Source: Tieghemiomyces parasiticus
Taxonomy: Eukaryota > Kickxellomycota > Dimargaritomycetes > Dimargaritales > Dimargaritaceae
Assembly (NCBI GenBank): GCA_027575765.1
Contig: JANBPT010000633.1
Span: forward strand, 1-27,737
Direction of reading: 5' to 3'
Length of the DNA: 27,737 bases
The notes under the pieces are model-generated. The model searched no databases. It saw nothing but the letters and a program-made list of their open reading frames with translations, and had not been told where the DNA came from. Position numbers and translations under genes: made by a program. Below are positions 19,767-27,737 of the stretch, in pieces; the first letter of the stretch is position 1, and each line of letters begins with the position of its first letter.

Positions 19767-21493
19767 TTTCCAACTGGGTGGGAGCCCAAAGGGGGCGTGC
19801 CAACCATGCGAGCCCCTACACCCCCTTCTCTCTCCCTCTTCCCCTCACCTCCCATCTACGACTCTTTAAGTATCGGTTCCCTCGTCGTCAACCCTTGGTG
19901 GCCAGTCGGCCGCACATGTACAACTCTCCCTATTTCTACTTTAACCAGCGTGCCGTCTTGCCGTTTCCATTCCTGTGTTCATAAATTTACTATCACTATT
20001 TGCCAACGAGTTTGCACCATGCGATGATGGAGAGCACGACACCAATGTGTAGTATTTGTGGTGTGTGTCCCGTGAAGTTGCGTTTTGATGTAGGCAAATT
20101 TTGTGTGTAACAAGCTGAGCCGTTAGTTTGTACATTTGCATTGATGAACCTATGACATAGTGAGAAATGTTGGTAGAATGGCAAAAGGTCGAGCCTATTA
20201 GTACGTGGTCTCACAGCAGGCTGCAGTTATTCCATCCATTTCTTAGATGAGGCTTCTCTGCCCAGTCAACTCACCTTTAGGGTGCCTCCCCTCCATTACC
20301 TTGAATGGAGAGTGGCCCGAGTAGCTTGCTTTTGTCACAGCTTAGCCCTGCGATAACAGGACTCGACAGTTCTTTATGGACCTGTTGGGGAATAGCTTTT
20401 ATGCTGGCTCTTCTCCCGCGGCTTCTGGTCAGCAGTGGTAGTGGCCTTGCACTTTGCAGCCTTGGAAGGCGCCAGACCACCACCACCACCATCATCCTGG
20501 GACTTTTCATGCTGAAACCACTCCGGAATCCCATCGTTGGCCCAGGGGCTCAAGAGGATGGTGGTGTAGTAAATACACGGGGGTTGAAAATACAATATAA
20601 AAGCATAGGATTCTAGGGCAGTCTCTCGTTTATTGAGGCGGCCGGTGGACATACTACATATACATTCCGGCCTTGACTTCCAACAGTTGACGCGAAGTAA
20701 CAGCAGCGATGAATACATCATAGGATAAGCAGCAGGGGAAACCACAGTATGAAGGAGACCAGGGGACACTGAAGCATGCTATCCTAAGCAAGACTCATCG
20801 TATGATAATACATCCAACGGTGCAGGGAACTTTGATGGACTCAGCTTATCGTCATCGTTCCGAATCCAGGTGAGAGGTTGCGGCTCCGGCTTCAATCATA
20901 GGTCGACGATTATCCCGACCACAAGGGGGCTCGGTTCCTATTTCAGTAGGTGTGTTGGCATGCTCCATTTGCGTTTATTTTTCAACAGCTTTAGAGCATA
21001 ATCATAAATGGTTGTGAATAATATCCCCGATCAGTTTTCAGCTATGTCATCAATGGCGTTGACCTAGGCTAGTATGGCAAGTAGCGTCTACCTTGGCACT
21101 GTTGGTACAGCTCGAGGACTTGGCGACATTAACAGCAACAGGCACAACGTAGTATCCACTCGTTCTGGCACAAAATGCGGCGACGCATACTGGCTGGTCA
21201 CAGCCCGTGCAAACAACGCGTCACCCAAGATGCACAGTTGGCGAGTGGGTAGCGCAAGATTCCCATCTCAGCAGGCGCAAAAATAAAGCTGCTGCTATGT
21301 GAACACCTCTGAAAAAGTACAGTAGATGGCAAATGCAAGAGAACGAGAAGGTGAGAGAACGAGTGTGATAAATAAATAAGGTCAGCAACTCGCTAATCAA
21401 AGAGAACCAGCAGACCAATAGCATGCGCGCCGAGACAGAGCATGGCGCGAAACCTGTCCTACCACTGACAATTCGAAACGGTCCGAAAGTGGG

Positions 21494-21495
<2 letters not shown>
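19767..21495. other. Convergent region between kinesin and lunapark, with weak ORFs
   Basis: This 1.7 kb has no firm gene. Two minus-strand open segments look slightly protein-like: one ending at 20374 (WANDGIPEWFQHEKSQ, then a Lys-rich tail) and one ending at 19996 with a hydrophobic stretch (ILHIGVVLSIIAWCKL). AATAAA signals occur on the plus strand near 21284 and 21374, and on the minus strand near 20972 and 20627; one of the minus-strand ones probably ends the lunapark transcript. Confidence 0.4.
20374..20568 (-). CDS. Possible terminal exon of an unrecognised gene
   Basis: On the minus strand an open segment ends at a stop codon at 20374 and reads WANDGIPEWFQHEKSQ, five Gly, then a Lys/Thr-rich tail. 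The 5' boundary is placed at a possible acceptor (CTACACCACCATCCTCTTGAG) and is uncertain. Composition is protein-like, but no family is recognised and no partner exon was found. It may be chance. Confidence 0.2.
   Translation of the reverse strand, partial: YTTILLSPWANDGIPEWFQHEKSQDDGGGGGLAPSKAAKCKATTTADQKPREKSQHKSYSPTGP

Positions 21496-21542
<47 letters not shown>
21496..21542. repeat. AG/CT dinucleotide microsatellite in the lunapark 3' region
   Basis: An uninterrupted AG tract of about 23 units ends 14 bp from the lunapark stop codon. In the lunapark mRNA it would read as a CU repeat at the very start of the 3' untranslated region. Confidence 0.95.
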
Positions 21543-21549
<7 letters not shown>

Positions 21550-21556
21550 TAACCGC

Positions 21557-23263
21557 CTACCGCCGGCCGGCACGCTTGCGTGGAGTACGCTGCCGACGCG
21601 ATGAGCTACGGGAGGACCCGCCATCACTGGGTCGCGCCTCGGGTTCTGAGTCGGAGCGCCGTGTTGCGTCGGCGGGGGCCGTGGTGGGTATCGGTGGGAT
21701 CAGGTCGACGGGACTGGGTAGGGTCGAAACGGATTCAGTGCGCGACCGCGGGGACGGGCTAGAGGGTCGGCGGCTACGTGGGTTATCGGTGTCGTCGCCA
21801 TCATCTTCCTCGTTCTTCTTGACCACAGCTGGATTCGAGCTGGCACCCGCCGAGCGACGGTTGGTAATGTTACCAAGATTGAGGTCCGCCGCAGCGGCAG
21901 GTGGCGGTGGCGGCGAGAGTGGCTCATCGGAGTCTTCAACCTCTTGCCCTGACAAGAGCTCTTCATCGCTCTCGTTCCCGGCGTTGGATGCCAGATCGCC
22001 GTCAGAACCGGTGGCCTCCGACCCGCTCAGACTATTGTCTACTGCATCGTCGTCATCGTCGGCGGGGAGGCCACCGAGCCCTGGTTTGACCAGGTGGGCA
22101 GGCAAGGTCTGTCGGCGGGAGGCATCGGCGCGTAGCCGGTCGGCGCGGCTAAGGGTCTGCGTCCCACCACGATGTGATGTCTGGTCGATAGCGGACCTTC
22201 CGGGAGGCGACATGGTCATTCGTTCGCGGTGGAGCAGGGCCCCGCCGACCGAGTGCCGGGGCCCGGCGCGCCGCGGTGTCTGCTGCGGGGTACTATCGCC
22301 GGGCTGAGACTTGGGTGGGATAAGGATAGGTTTACCATCCTTGCGACCGTTGAAGTAGCCGCATTTGGGGCAAACGTACTGGGTGTGCTGGATTTCGTCC
22401 GGCAGGACCAGGCCATTGTGTGCAAAGCAATTCCGGCAGACCAGAGCGTACTTGGTCTCTGGCCCTTCGTCGCCCACGATTTTGTCAACCAGTTTATCGT
22501 ACCACGCACGGGATTGTGGGGAATTGCCCGCCGCCATGGACGCCGGGGGCATGCGCGGGTGGGGGCCCAAGGCCGGGCTGGGACTACCAGGGCCTAGCGG
22601 GACAGGGCCCTGCGGTGAGAGCGGCGATGGACCGGGGCCAGGGCGGCCAGTCAAATTCGTGGTGGGCGGACCTCCGCCACCCTGGATAGGCAGGCGCTGG
22701 CGCAAATTACCGGCGGGACCGGCCGGGCTGGAGGCCGGAGGACGTTTCGTACCCGCCACCGCTGACGGTACCGCCGGGTTCCCCGGTCGCTGTCCACGGG
22801 TCGGCTTGGCCGGATCCACGGGGGTACGGGGTAGATCGTACCGCTCGAGCAAATTCTTGGTCGAGTAGTAGGCCGTTTTCTTCTTGAGCTCCTCGACCTT
22901 GGCGCGCTGCTTCCCCTTGAGAGTCACAACGTACGCCTCGGCACTGGCCTGGCGCCGACGGTACCACAGGTGGATAATTTTGCGCACATAGTAAATGGCG
23001 AACGGACCGATGGCTACGGGTGCAAACTTGAACAGCCAAGTCTGCAACGGCTCGTGGTGCTGGTTGAGGTACGCGTAAAACAGGAGGACATAGAGTGCGT
23101 AGGCGAAAACGGCGTATATGAGGAATACGACGCCCCATTTCTTCTCGCGGAGTTTGATTTCGGCCAGGTGGGCCTGCGACCGCCGGATTTTCTCGTCAAG
23201 ATCGGCTAGTACTTGCTCATAGTCCGTATCGCCGGACCGGCGGAACGACAAGATGGCGCCCAT
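21557..23263 (-). CDS. LNP1: Lunapark family protein, ER three-way-junction stabiliser
   Basis: The single-exon frame encodes 568 residues. Two membrane segments lie at about 43-65 and 77-96, flanked by coiled-coil stretches at about 14-41 and 104-130. A C4 zinc ribbon follows at 276-301 (C276, C279, C298, C301; CRNC...CPKC), preceded by WYDKLVDKIVG. This is the lunapark plan: a two-pass ER membrane hairpin with both ends in the cytosol and a zinc finger for self-association, acting with atlastin/Sey1 and reticulons at tubule junctions. The start MGAILS fits an N-myristoylation signal, known for mammalian lunapark. After the ribbon comes a long disordered, acidic and Ser-rich tail ending in an Arg-rich stretch, longer than in yeast Lnp1. 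The symbol follows yeast usage. The gene lies downstream of TFIIF alpha on the same strand, 1.2 kb apart. Confidence 0.95.
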   Translation of the reverse strand: MGAILSFRRSGDTDYEQVLADLDEKIRRSQAHLAEIKLREKKWGVVFLIYAVFAYALYVLLFYAYLNQHHEPLQTWLFKFAPVAIGPFAIYYVRKIIHLWYRRRQASAEAYVVTLKGKQRAKVEELKKKTAYYSTKNLLERYDLPRTPVDPAKPTRGQRPGNPAVPSAVAGTKRPPASSPAGPAGNLRQRLPIQGGGGPPTTNLTGRPGPGPSPLSPQGPVPLGPGSPSPALGPHPRMPPASMAAGNSPQSRAWYDKLVDKIVGDEGPETKYALVCRNCFAHNGLVLPDEIQHTQYVCPKCGYFNGRKDGKPILIPPKSQPGDSTPQQTPRRAGPRHSVGGALLHRERMTMSPPGRSAIDQTSHRGGTQTLSRADRLRADASRRQTLPAHLVKPGLGGLPADDDDDAVDNSLSGSEATGSDGDLASNAGNESDEELLSGQEVEDSDEPLSPPPPPAAAADLNLGNITNRRSAGASSNPAVVKKNEEDDGDDTDNPRSRRPSSPSPRSRTESVSTLPSPVDLIPPIPTTAPADATRRSDSEPEARPSDGGSSRSSSRRQRTPRKRAGRR

Positions 23264-24336
23264 TGCTCAAGCGGCTGCGGGTCAGGATGGCAATGGCGCA
23301 GAGGCGGGGTGCGAGGAGGGGGGCTAGTTTGGGCCGTTGAGAACCAGGGTTACCAAGCCAGGGAGCCACTGGCGATACTAACGCGACCGAGGTAAATGTG
23401 GTTGGCAGCGAAGGACCAGGGCCTAATAAAAGACAAAAAAACTCAGCAAGACCTTAGGGAAGCTTAATAAACCGGCCCTGCACTGCTAGGGTAAGGTGGT
23501 CGATACGAATAAAGGATGCAGCAGGGAGGGTGATGCGTACATGAGTCAAGTCGAAAAAACTGATAGGCAGGCAGAGCATGAAGGGTAGGACGTAGGGCGG
23601 TGGGGTGGGGCCAAGGGCGTAGCAGGTTGGCGACGTCAGAACCTACCCCTAGGGTCCCCCCCCCCACCCTCAACCCCCCACCAGAAAAAATTAGTCAAAC
23701 CAGCCAGCCCTACCCCTACATTCCCCGCCTGTTTTCGTATACCCCCGGCCCACACACATGCCACCCCCCCCCCCCCTCCCACACGGGGCGTGCGACGGGT
23801 TGCCAGCGAACACCGAGGTAATCACGCCAGCTTGCTGCATTACCCCCCGCTGCAATCGTTGGTAGCTGAGCTGAGACAGGATCAAAAGCTCTCGATTTAC
23901 CATCTTACTAGTTCTATCCTGGCTAGGACTCTAAGCACATAAGCCCCACCGAACCGGAGCACCCAGCTTAACCATTCGGAGGTGACCATTCCAGAAGTTG
24001 TTAAGGCATCTATCGGGACCCAGTACCCTGCAGCTACTCGTGGCGACCCTATTTCCCCCCACCCCTGGCTAGGCCGCCCCGACTCTGCGCATGATGAATT
24101 CAGGCCAGTGGAGGGGGGCAGAGGTCTAGCCGATGGCTCCTGGCCATTATTGGTACTATCCGCCAGTTGACAAGCTACAGACTAGAATACTTTACTAGGA
24201 AACGACGTAAAACAAAAACAAAAGTACACTGCAAGGAACCCAACGGTGGGGCGCGTGACAGCGACCTGAGTGAGGTGGGGCGGTAGGCCCTGCCACAGGT
24301 GAGGGAGAGAGAGGCCAACCAGCCAACCCCCCCAAT
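23264..24336. other. Lunapark upstream region and gap to TFIIF alpha
   Basis: About 1.1 kb has no supported gene. It carries C runs at 23656 (C10), 23764 (C13) and 24327 (C7). The part next to 23263 should contain the lunapark promoter, read on the minus strand; I see no clear TATA box there. I did not see a minus-strand AATAAA for the TFIIF alpha transcript. Confidence 0.45.
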
Positions 24337-24417
24337 TCAATGCTTAGACTCCTTCCACTTGTACTCTTGACTCTCCCGGATGGCACGCCACAGGTTCACG
24401 TGGTAAGTCCTCGACAT
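24337..24417 (-). CDS. Possible 26-residue microprotein or exon downstream of TFIIF alpha
   Basis: A minus-strand ATG (context TCGACCATGTCG) 41 nt after the TFIIF alpha stop opens a 26-codon frame ending in TGA at 24337. It starts MSRTYHVNLWRAIRE and ends YKWKESKH. The composition looks more like a real protein than chance, with regular charge and aromatic spacing. I recognise no family. It could be a downstream microprotein, the last exon of an unrecognised gene, or coincidence. Confidence 0.3.
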   Translation of the reverse strand: MSRTYHVNLWRAIRESQEYKWKESKH

Positions 24418-24458
24418 GGTCGACCGCCCACCGAATTGAGTCACCCGAGCCTGGCCGT

Positions 24459-26525
24459 CTAACGGAACTCATCTTTAAGCTCCAGGATGTTATTGCGGGT
24501 GGTGGCCACCTTGCGCACAAAGGTCTTAAGCAGCTCAGCATTGGCCGGGTTAGCCTTCAGCTTACGTTTGAAGAACCCAATCAGCTCCCGGGTGTTGAAT
24601 CGATTAGTGCGGATACACTGTGTGACCTCCTCCTCGGTGAGTTGGTCAGGGTCTCCCGTGGCGGCGGCAGCGGCCTGTACCCGGGGTTTCTTGGCTTCTG
24701 GGTGGATCGTAGGCGTCATCGCGTCACCGCCCGCCACGGAGCCCTCGCCCGTGGGTTTCCGTGCGCTGGTCTTTGCCGTGGGGGTCGCCACGCCTGGCGG
24801 AGCGGTGGCAGCGGTCGTCGTGCGCTTACGCTTCTTGGCACTAGCGGGGGTTCCTGCCGCAGCGGTCGTGACAGCCGCGTCCTTCTTTTTGCCGGCCGCA
24901 CCAATCACGGGGGTACCGGGCTCGGGCTTGACGGCTGCTGCCCCGCTGACCGAGTCCTTACCCGACGCGGGCGAATCGGCAGCCATGGCTTCTTCGACGT
25001 CCTCAAACAAGTCGTCGTCAGAGGCGTAGGGGTCGTCCTCGTGATCCGACTCATAGGCCTTGTTCTTCTCAAGGTCGCGTACCAGGTGCTTAAGCTGTTT
25101 GCCGTCGGCACCCAGCTGATCGCCACGGCCCTGGTCCACGTCCTCGAAGGCGTCATCATCGTCGTCTTCGGCGTCACTGTGTACCGTGCTGAACTTTTGC
25201 ACCTCCTTCTTGACCCGCTCGGCCGCCTCGCGGGCCTCATCGTCCTGGGGCTCGTACTCGCCACCGCCCTCCTCATCGTCCTGGAATACGTCGTCAAAAT
25301 CCATCTCGTCTCCATCGCTGCCCGGGCCGCGGCCGCGTCGCCCACCCTTGGCGTCGTCGTCCCCGCTCTCGTAGTTGAGCGGCGTGTCGTCCACCGTCTG
25401 GAAGTTTAACGCGCCCAGTTCCTCTACATCGGCCGACCCGCGTCCAGGCGTGTAGATGAGCGACCGCAGCCGGCCTAGGCCGCTCGTACTGCCACCACTG
25501 CTGGCCGCCGCGCCGGCTTCGCCCTCGGGTCGTAGCACACGCTTTTTCATAAGCCACCGGCTGCTCTCCTCCTTCTCGGCCAGCTTGATCTGCTCCTCGG
25601 CCTCGTCGATTGACAGAGTGGCATACTGCGGCCGGGGCTGGAAGCGGTACCATTTGCTGGAAGGGACCACTTTAAACCCGTCCTCGATCAGAACAAACAT
25701 AACGTACGACGAAGTCTGGCCACCCTCCAGGGCCCCCGTCCACAGCTCCTGGCGGTCAAAGTCTTCGAGGAGCCAGGGTTTGCTCTCGGTCTCGCGCAAC
25801 TTGCGCATGGCGTCGTCGGCCAGGTAGATCTGCTTGGTGCGCTTCTTGAAGAGGTTCTGGCGGTTGCGCGTGGCCCCTCCATAGGGTGCAATCACTGTGG
25901 TATCCATGGAGGGGGCATTCCGGCCTCTGGTCGGTGGCGGAGCCGGGGTGGGTTCGGGTTCCGGGGCGGCCCCGCTCGCATTAGCCGGCTGGCTCGGCCC
26001 TGCGTCACCACTGGTACCACCCGCAACGGCGGCGGCATCCGAGGCGGCCTGGAGCTGGCTGGCGCGGATCATTTGCTGGATGGTCCCGCGGTCTCGCCGG
26101 CGCAGTTTCAGCGGTGGTACGAACTCGCCAGGATTGACGGTCTTATTGGACTGAAATTTCATCAGGTAAAAGTTGCCCTCACCCTTCTTCCCCGAGACCA
26201 GTCGATACTCGGCGTAGTTGCGCTCTGGAGCGGGTGCCGGGGTCGGTTTCGCCACGGGTCGGGGGGTCGTGCTCGCGGGCCGGCCCGCAGGGGGAGGCCG
26301 TGCGGGTCCGGCCGTTCCACTAGCGATCCCGGCGTGTGCAGGTAGGGGGCGGCGTTCGGCGGCCTTGGCGCCCGGTCCACGCATCTGAGTGACACCGCCG
26401 GGAAGAATAGAGGGTTTACTGGGGCGTAGGAAGCTGGGAATCTTGCTGCCTGGCGGCCGGCGCGGTGGTGGAGGTCGCGGCGTGGCCCCGGCAGGGCCAC
26501 CGGGGGGACGTGGACGGGGTTCCAT
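24459..26525 (-). CDS. TFG1: Transcription initiation factor IIF alpha subunit (RAP74/Tfg1)
   Basis: The single-exon frame encodes 688 residues. TFIIF alpha pairs with the beta subunit (RAP30/Tfg2), binds RNA polymerase II and helps assemble the pre-initiation complex in the nucleus. After a Pro/Arg-rich start, the N-terminal dimerisation domain begins near residue 102 (YAEYRLVSGKKGEGNFYLMKF). It is split by an Ala/Pro-rich insert at about 155-215 and resumes with FKKRTKQIYLADD, PWLLEDFDR and a segment through SSRWLMKKR. A long, highly acidic middle follows, then a Lys/Ala/Thr-rich linker and a C-terminal winged helix at about 628-688 (LTEEEVTQCIRTNRFNTREL), the part that in animals contacts the CTD phosphatase FCP1 and TFIIB. 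The family assignment rests on both end domains. The start is the first ATG of the frame. Confidence 0.94.
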   Translation of the reverse strand: MEPRPRPPGGPAGATPRPPPPRRPPGSKIPSFLRPSKPSILPGGVTQMRGPGAKAAERRPLPAHAGIASGTAGPARPPPAGRPASTTPRPVAKPTPAPAPERNYAEYRLVSGKKGEGNFYLMKFQSNKTVNPGEFVPPLKLRRRDRGTIQQMIRASQLQAASDAAAVAGGTSGDAGPSQPANASGAAPEPEPTPAPPPTRGRNAPSMDTTVIAPYGGATRNRQNLFKKRTKQIYLADDAMRKLRETESKPWLLEDFDRQELWTGALEGGQTSSYVMFVLIEDGFKVVPSSKWYRFQPRPQYATLSIDEAEEQIKLAEKEESSRWLMKKRVLRPEGEAGAAASSGGSTSGLGRLRSLIYTPGRGSADVEELGALNFQTVDDTPLNYESGDDDAKGGRRGRGPGSDGDEMDFDDVFQDDEEGGGEYEPQDDEAREAAERVKKEVQKFSTVHSDAEDDDDDAFEDVDQGRGDQLGADGKQLKHLVRDLEKNKAYESDHEDDPYASDDDLFEDVEEAMAADSPASGKDSVSGAAAVKPEPGTPVIGAAGKKKDAAVTTAAAGTPASAKKRKRTTTAATAPPGVATPTAKTSARKPTGEGSVAGGDAMTPTIHPEAKKPRVQAAAAATGDPDQLTEEEVTQCIRTNRFNTRELIGFFKRKLKANPANAELLKTFVRKVATTRNNILELKDEFR

Positions 26526-27540
26526 AGCCGTTCAATGTAGGGGTGTGTGGTATATTCGTAAACCAGTGAAGGAAACGACGCAAAATAGCGCAAATCAAGG
26601 TTCCGGTCTCGATGTCGCAGCGGTCGAGATGGGCAACGAAGGGGTACGAGAAGCAGGTTGGGGAAACGGTAGAGCGGAGTGAAGCAATGCACGAGTGACG
26701 GTGTGGGCCTCGGGTTGATGTATGAAGTGGATCGGGTGGCCGGTTTGTGCCAACAATGGCCAAAAGGCACGGCCTAGTCAGCGGGTGTGGGATATCCGGG
26801 CAGCCGTCCGATTTGGGCACGGGCATATTGACATGGCGACAGCGGCCCAGTGACTGGCGGTAGAACCCATCAGGCGTGGGTGACGGGCGAAGCTGCCGGG
26901 GAGGGGCGAAGGTGCCACCAAAGACAGCCTTGGTTGTGTGGAACAAGTGGTTCTGCAAGGAGAGGCCACCGACGGATACGGCACGGACCCGGCCATTCCA
27001 CCCCACCACCCCGCACGGCAGATAGCGAATACAGGTCGTGAAATACTGCCGTGGAGGCTTTACATAGATGCAGGCTTGTCTGCTCAGTGTCGCCGAGCAG
27101 CCCCACTCACAGGCGTGGAGGTCACATGTGGGGCAAGCCGGAAAAGGCTTCAACCAAGAATGCCATACCTTCCAGGTCCAACGCTACGCACATCCAATCC
27201 CTCCGCAACAACCATCCGAAGCCCTCCGCTGGCTTGAGCTCGGCGCCTTTCGTCTCAACCGACACCTACATGGACTGCCCGGCAAAGGCAGATTGGCTCT
27301 TGCTAGCTTTCCCTCCCTCCCCTATTCACAACAATCCCTACGCTCTTATTGCTGGCCCAAACTCCGTCCTCGCTACCTGCCTTTGTTAAGCCCTGCCGTA
27401 CCTCATCTTTCCAGTCCTCGGTACCCTATCGTCTGTAACTCTTCCGGTCAGCCCTACAGGGATTCTCCTCCACCTCTCTGGCCAGGCCCGGACGGTGCAT
27501 AGTTTCTCCCATCCTTCCATCACCACCTGCTTCCACCGCC
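26526..27540. promoter_or_regulatory. Divergent upstream region between TFIIF alpha and the last gene
   Basis: About 1 kb separates two divergent start codons and should contain both promoters. The right-hand 250 bp is pyrimidine-rich on the plus strand, like the leaders of other genes here. A TATATTCG lies near 26551. A 245-residue minus-strand open frame at 26416-27153 overlaps the TFIIF start out of frame, has no motif, and is treated as chance. Confidence 0.45.
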
Positions 27541-27737
27541 ATGTCGCATCCCAGAGACCGCCCGCACGACTGGGCCTTTGGCGCCGACGACGCCCTGGCG
27601 GCCAGCCATTTTGACGACTTCTCAGACCTCCTCGTGTCCAGCGCCGCGGGGGATTCCGCGCTGGAGGGGTCTGGCGATTACCACCACCACCGAAGCCACC
27701 CGCAAGACAATAACCCCTTCGCCGACGTGGTGTCGCC
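27541..27737 (+). CDS. 5' end of an unrecognised NPF-containing protein (truncated by window)
   Basis: An ATG in a strong context (CCACCGCCATGTC) opens a frame that runs to the window edge without a stop, at least 65 codons. It starts MSHPRDRPHDWAFGADD and is acidic, with an FDDFSDLL stretch, three consecutive His and DNNPFADVVS at the end. NPF is bound by EH-domain proteins of endocytosis, and acidic NPF-bearing starts occur in sorting nexins and other trafficking proteins. A trafficking role is only a guess. C/G-rich third positions match the other genes. Confidence 0.65.
   Translation, partial: MSHPRDRPHDWAFGADDALAASHFDDFSDLLVSSAAGDSALEGSGDYHHHRSHPQDNNPFADVVS

Noticed and set aside
20810..21010. 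Small spliced plus-strand gene using GTGAGA near 20872 and the TTTTTCAACAG acceptor near 20990
   Set aside because: The acceptor is good, but the joined frame stops after about 15 residues with no recognisable product.
21576..22307. 243-residue plus-strand frame across lunapark
   Set aside because: Antisense shadow of the disordered lunapark tail, with only Ser/Arg/Gly low complexity.
24642..25409. 255-residue plus-strand frame across TFIIF alpha
   Set aside because: Antisense to a well-supported gene; its Val/Leu/Gly-rich composition reflects the acidic and Ala-rich codons of the real strand.
26416..27153. 245-residue minus-strand frame upstream of TFIIF alpha
   Set aside because: It overlaps the TFIIF start in another frame, has no domain, and its composition looks random.
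1..27737. Mobile element, virus-like gene, CRISPR array or biosynthetic cluster
   Set aside because: No transposase, integrase, reverse transcriptase, terminal repeats, spaced repeats or clustered pathway enzymes were recognised anywhere in the window.

Overview
This is a eukaryotic nuclear window, most likely from an early-diverging fungus; a zoopagomycete such as the Dimargaritales is a guess. The signs are compact GC-rich genes with C/G-rich third codon positions, short introns (four placed, 159-193 nt, GTAAGT/GTACGT donors, mostly GCTAAY branch sites), and families that yeasts have largely lost: a TRAX-type translin protein, a kinesin-10 of KIF22/Kid type, an RNF34/RFFL-type FYVE-SAP-RING ligase and a CrgA-type LON-RING protein. 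There are no operons, and no tRNA, rRNA, CRISPR array or transposon was recognised.

Layout. 1-5564: about 5.5 kb with no supportable gene, rich in long C or G runs; its last part is probably the promoter and leader of the next gene. 5565-7388 (+): LON-RING protein ending in a CaaX box. 8453-8956 (+): small, basic, secreted orphan with a clear TATA box. 10205-11790 (+, two exons): FYVE-SAP-RING ubiquitin ligase. 13345-14832 (+): UDP-N-acetylglucosamine pyrophosphorylase. 15275-16395 (-, three exons): TRAX-like subunit of the C3PO RNase, convergent with the pyrophosphorylase gene and divergent from the next gene. 17075-19766 (+, two exons): kinesin-10. 21557-23263 (-): lunapark, the ER three-way-junction protein. 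24459-26525 (-): TFIIF alpha subunit (RAP74/Tfg1). 27541-27737 (+): 5' end of an NPF-containing protein cut by the window edge.

The genes are mostly unrelated housekeeping functions: ubiquitin signalling, chitin and glycan precursor synthesis, small-RNA processing, chromosome movement, ER shape and RNA polymerase II transcription. No multi-gene system is evident. The better leads are the CaaX-tailed LON-RING protein, the animal-like RNF34/RFFL architecture, the cysteine-free secreted orphan, the confinement of long C/G runs to noncoding DNA, and a few short unexplained ORFs in the gaps.

Exon joins were placed by eye from splice consensus and protein continuity; there is no transcript evidence.
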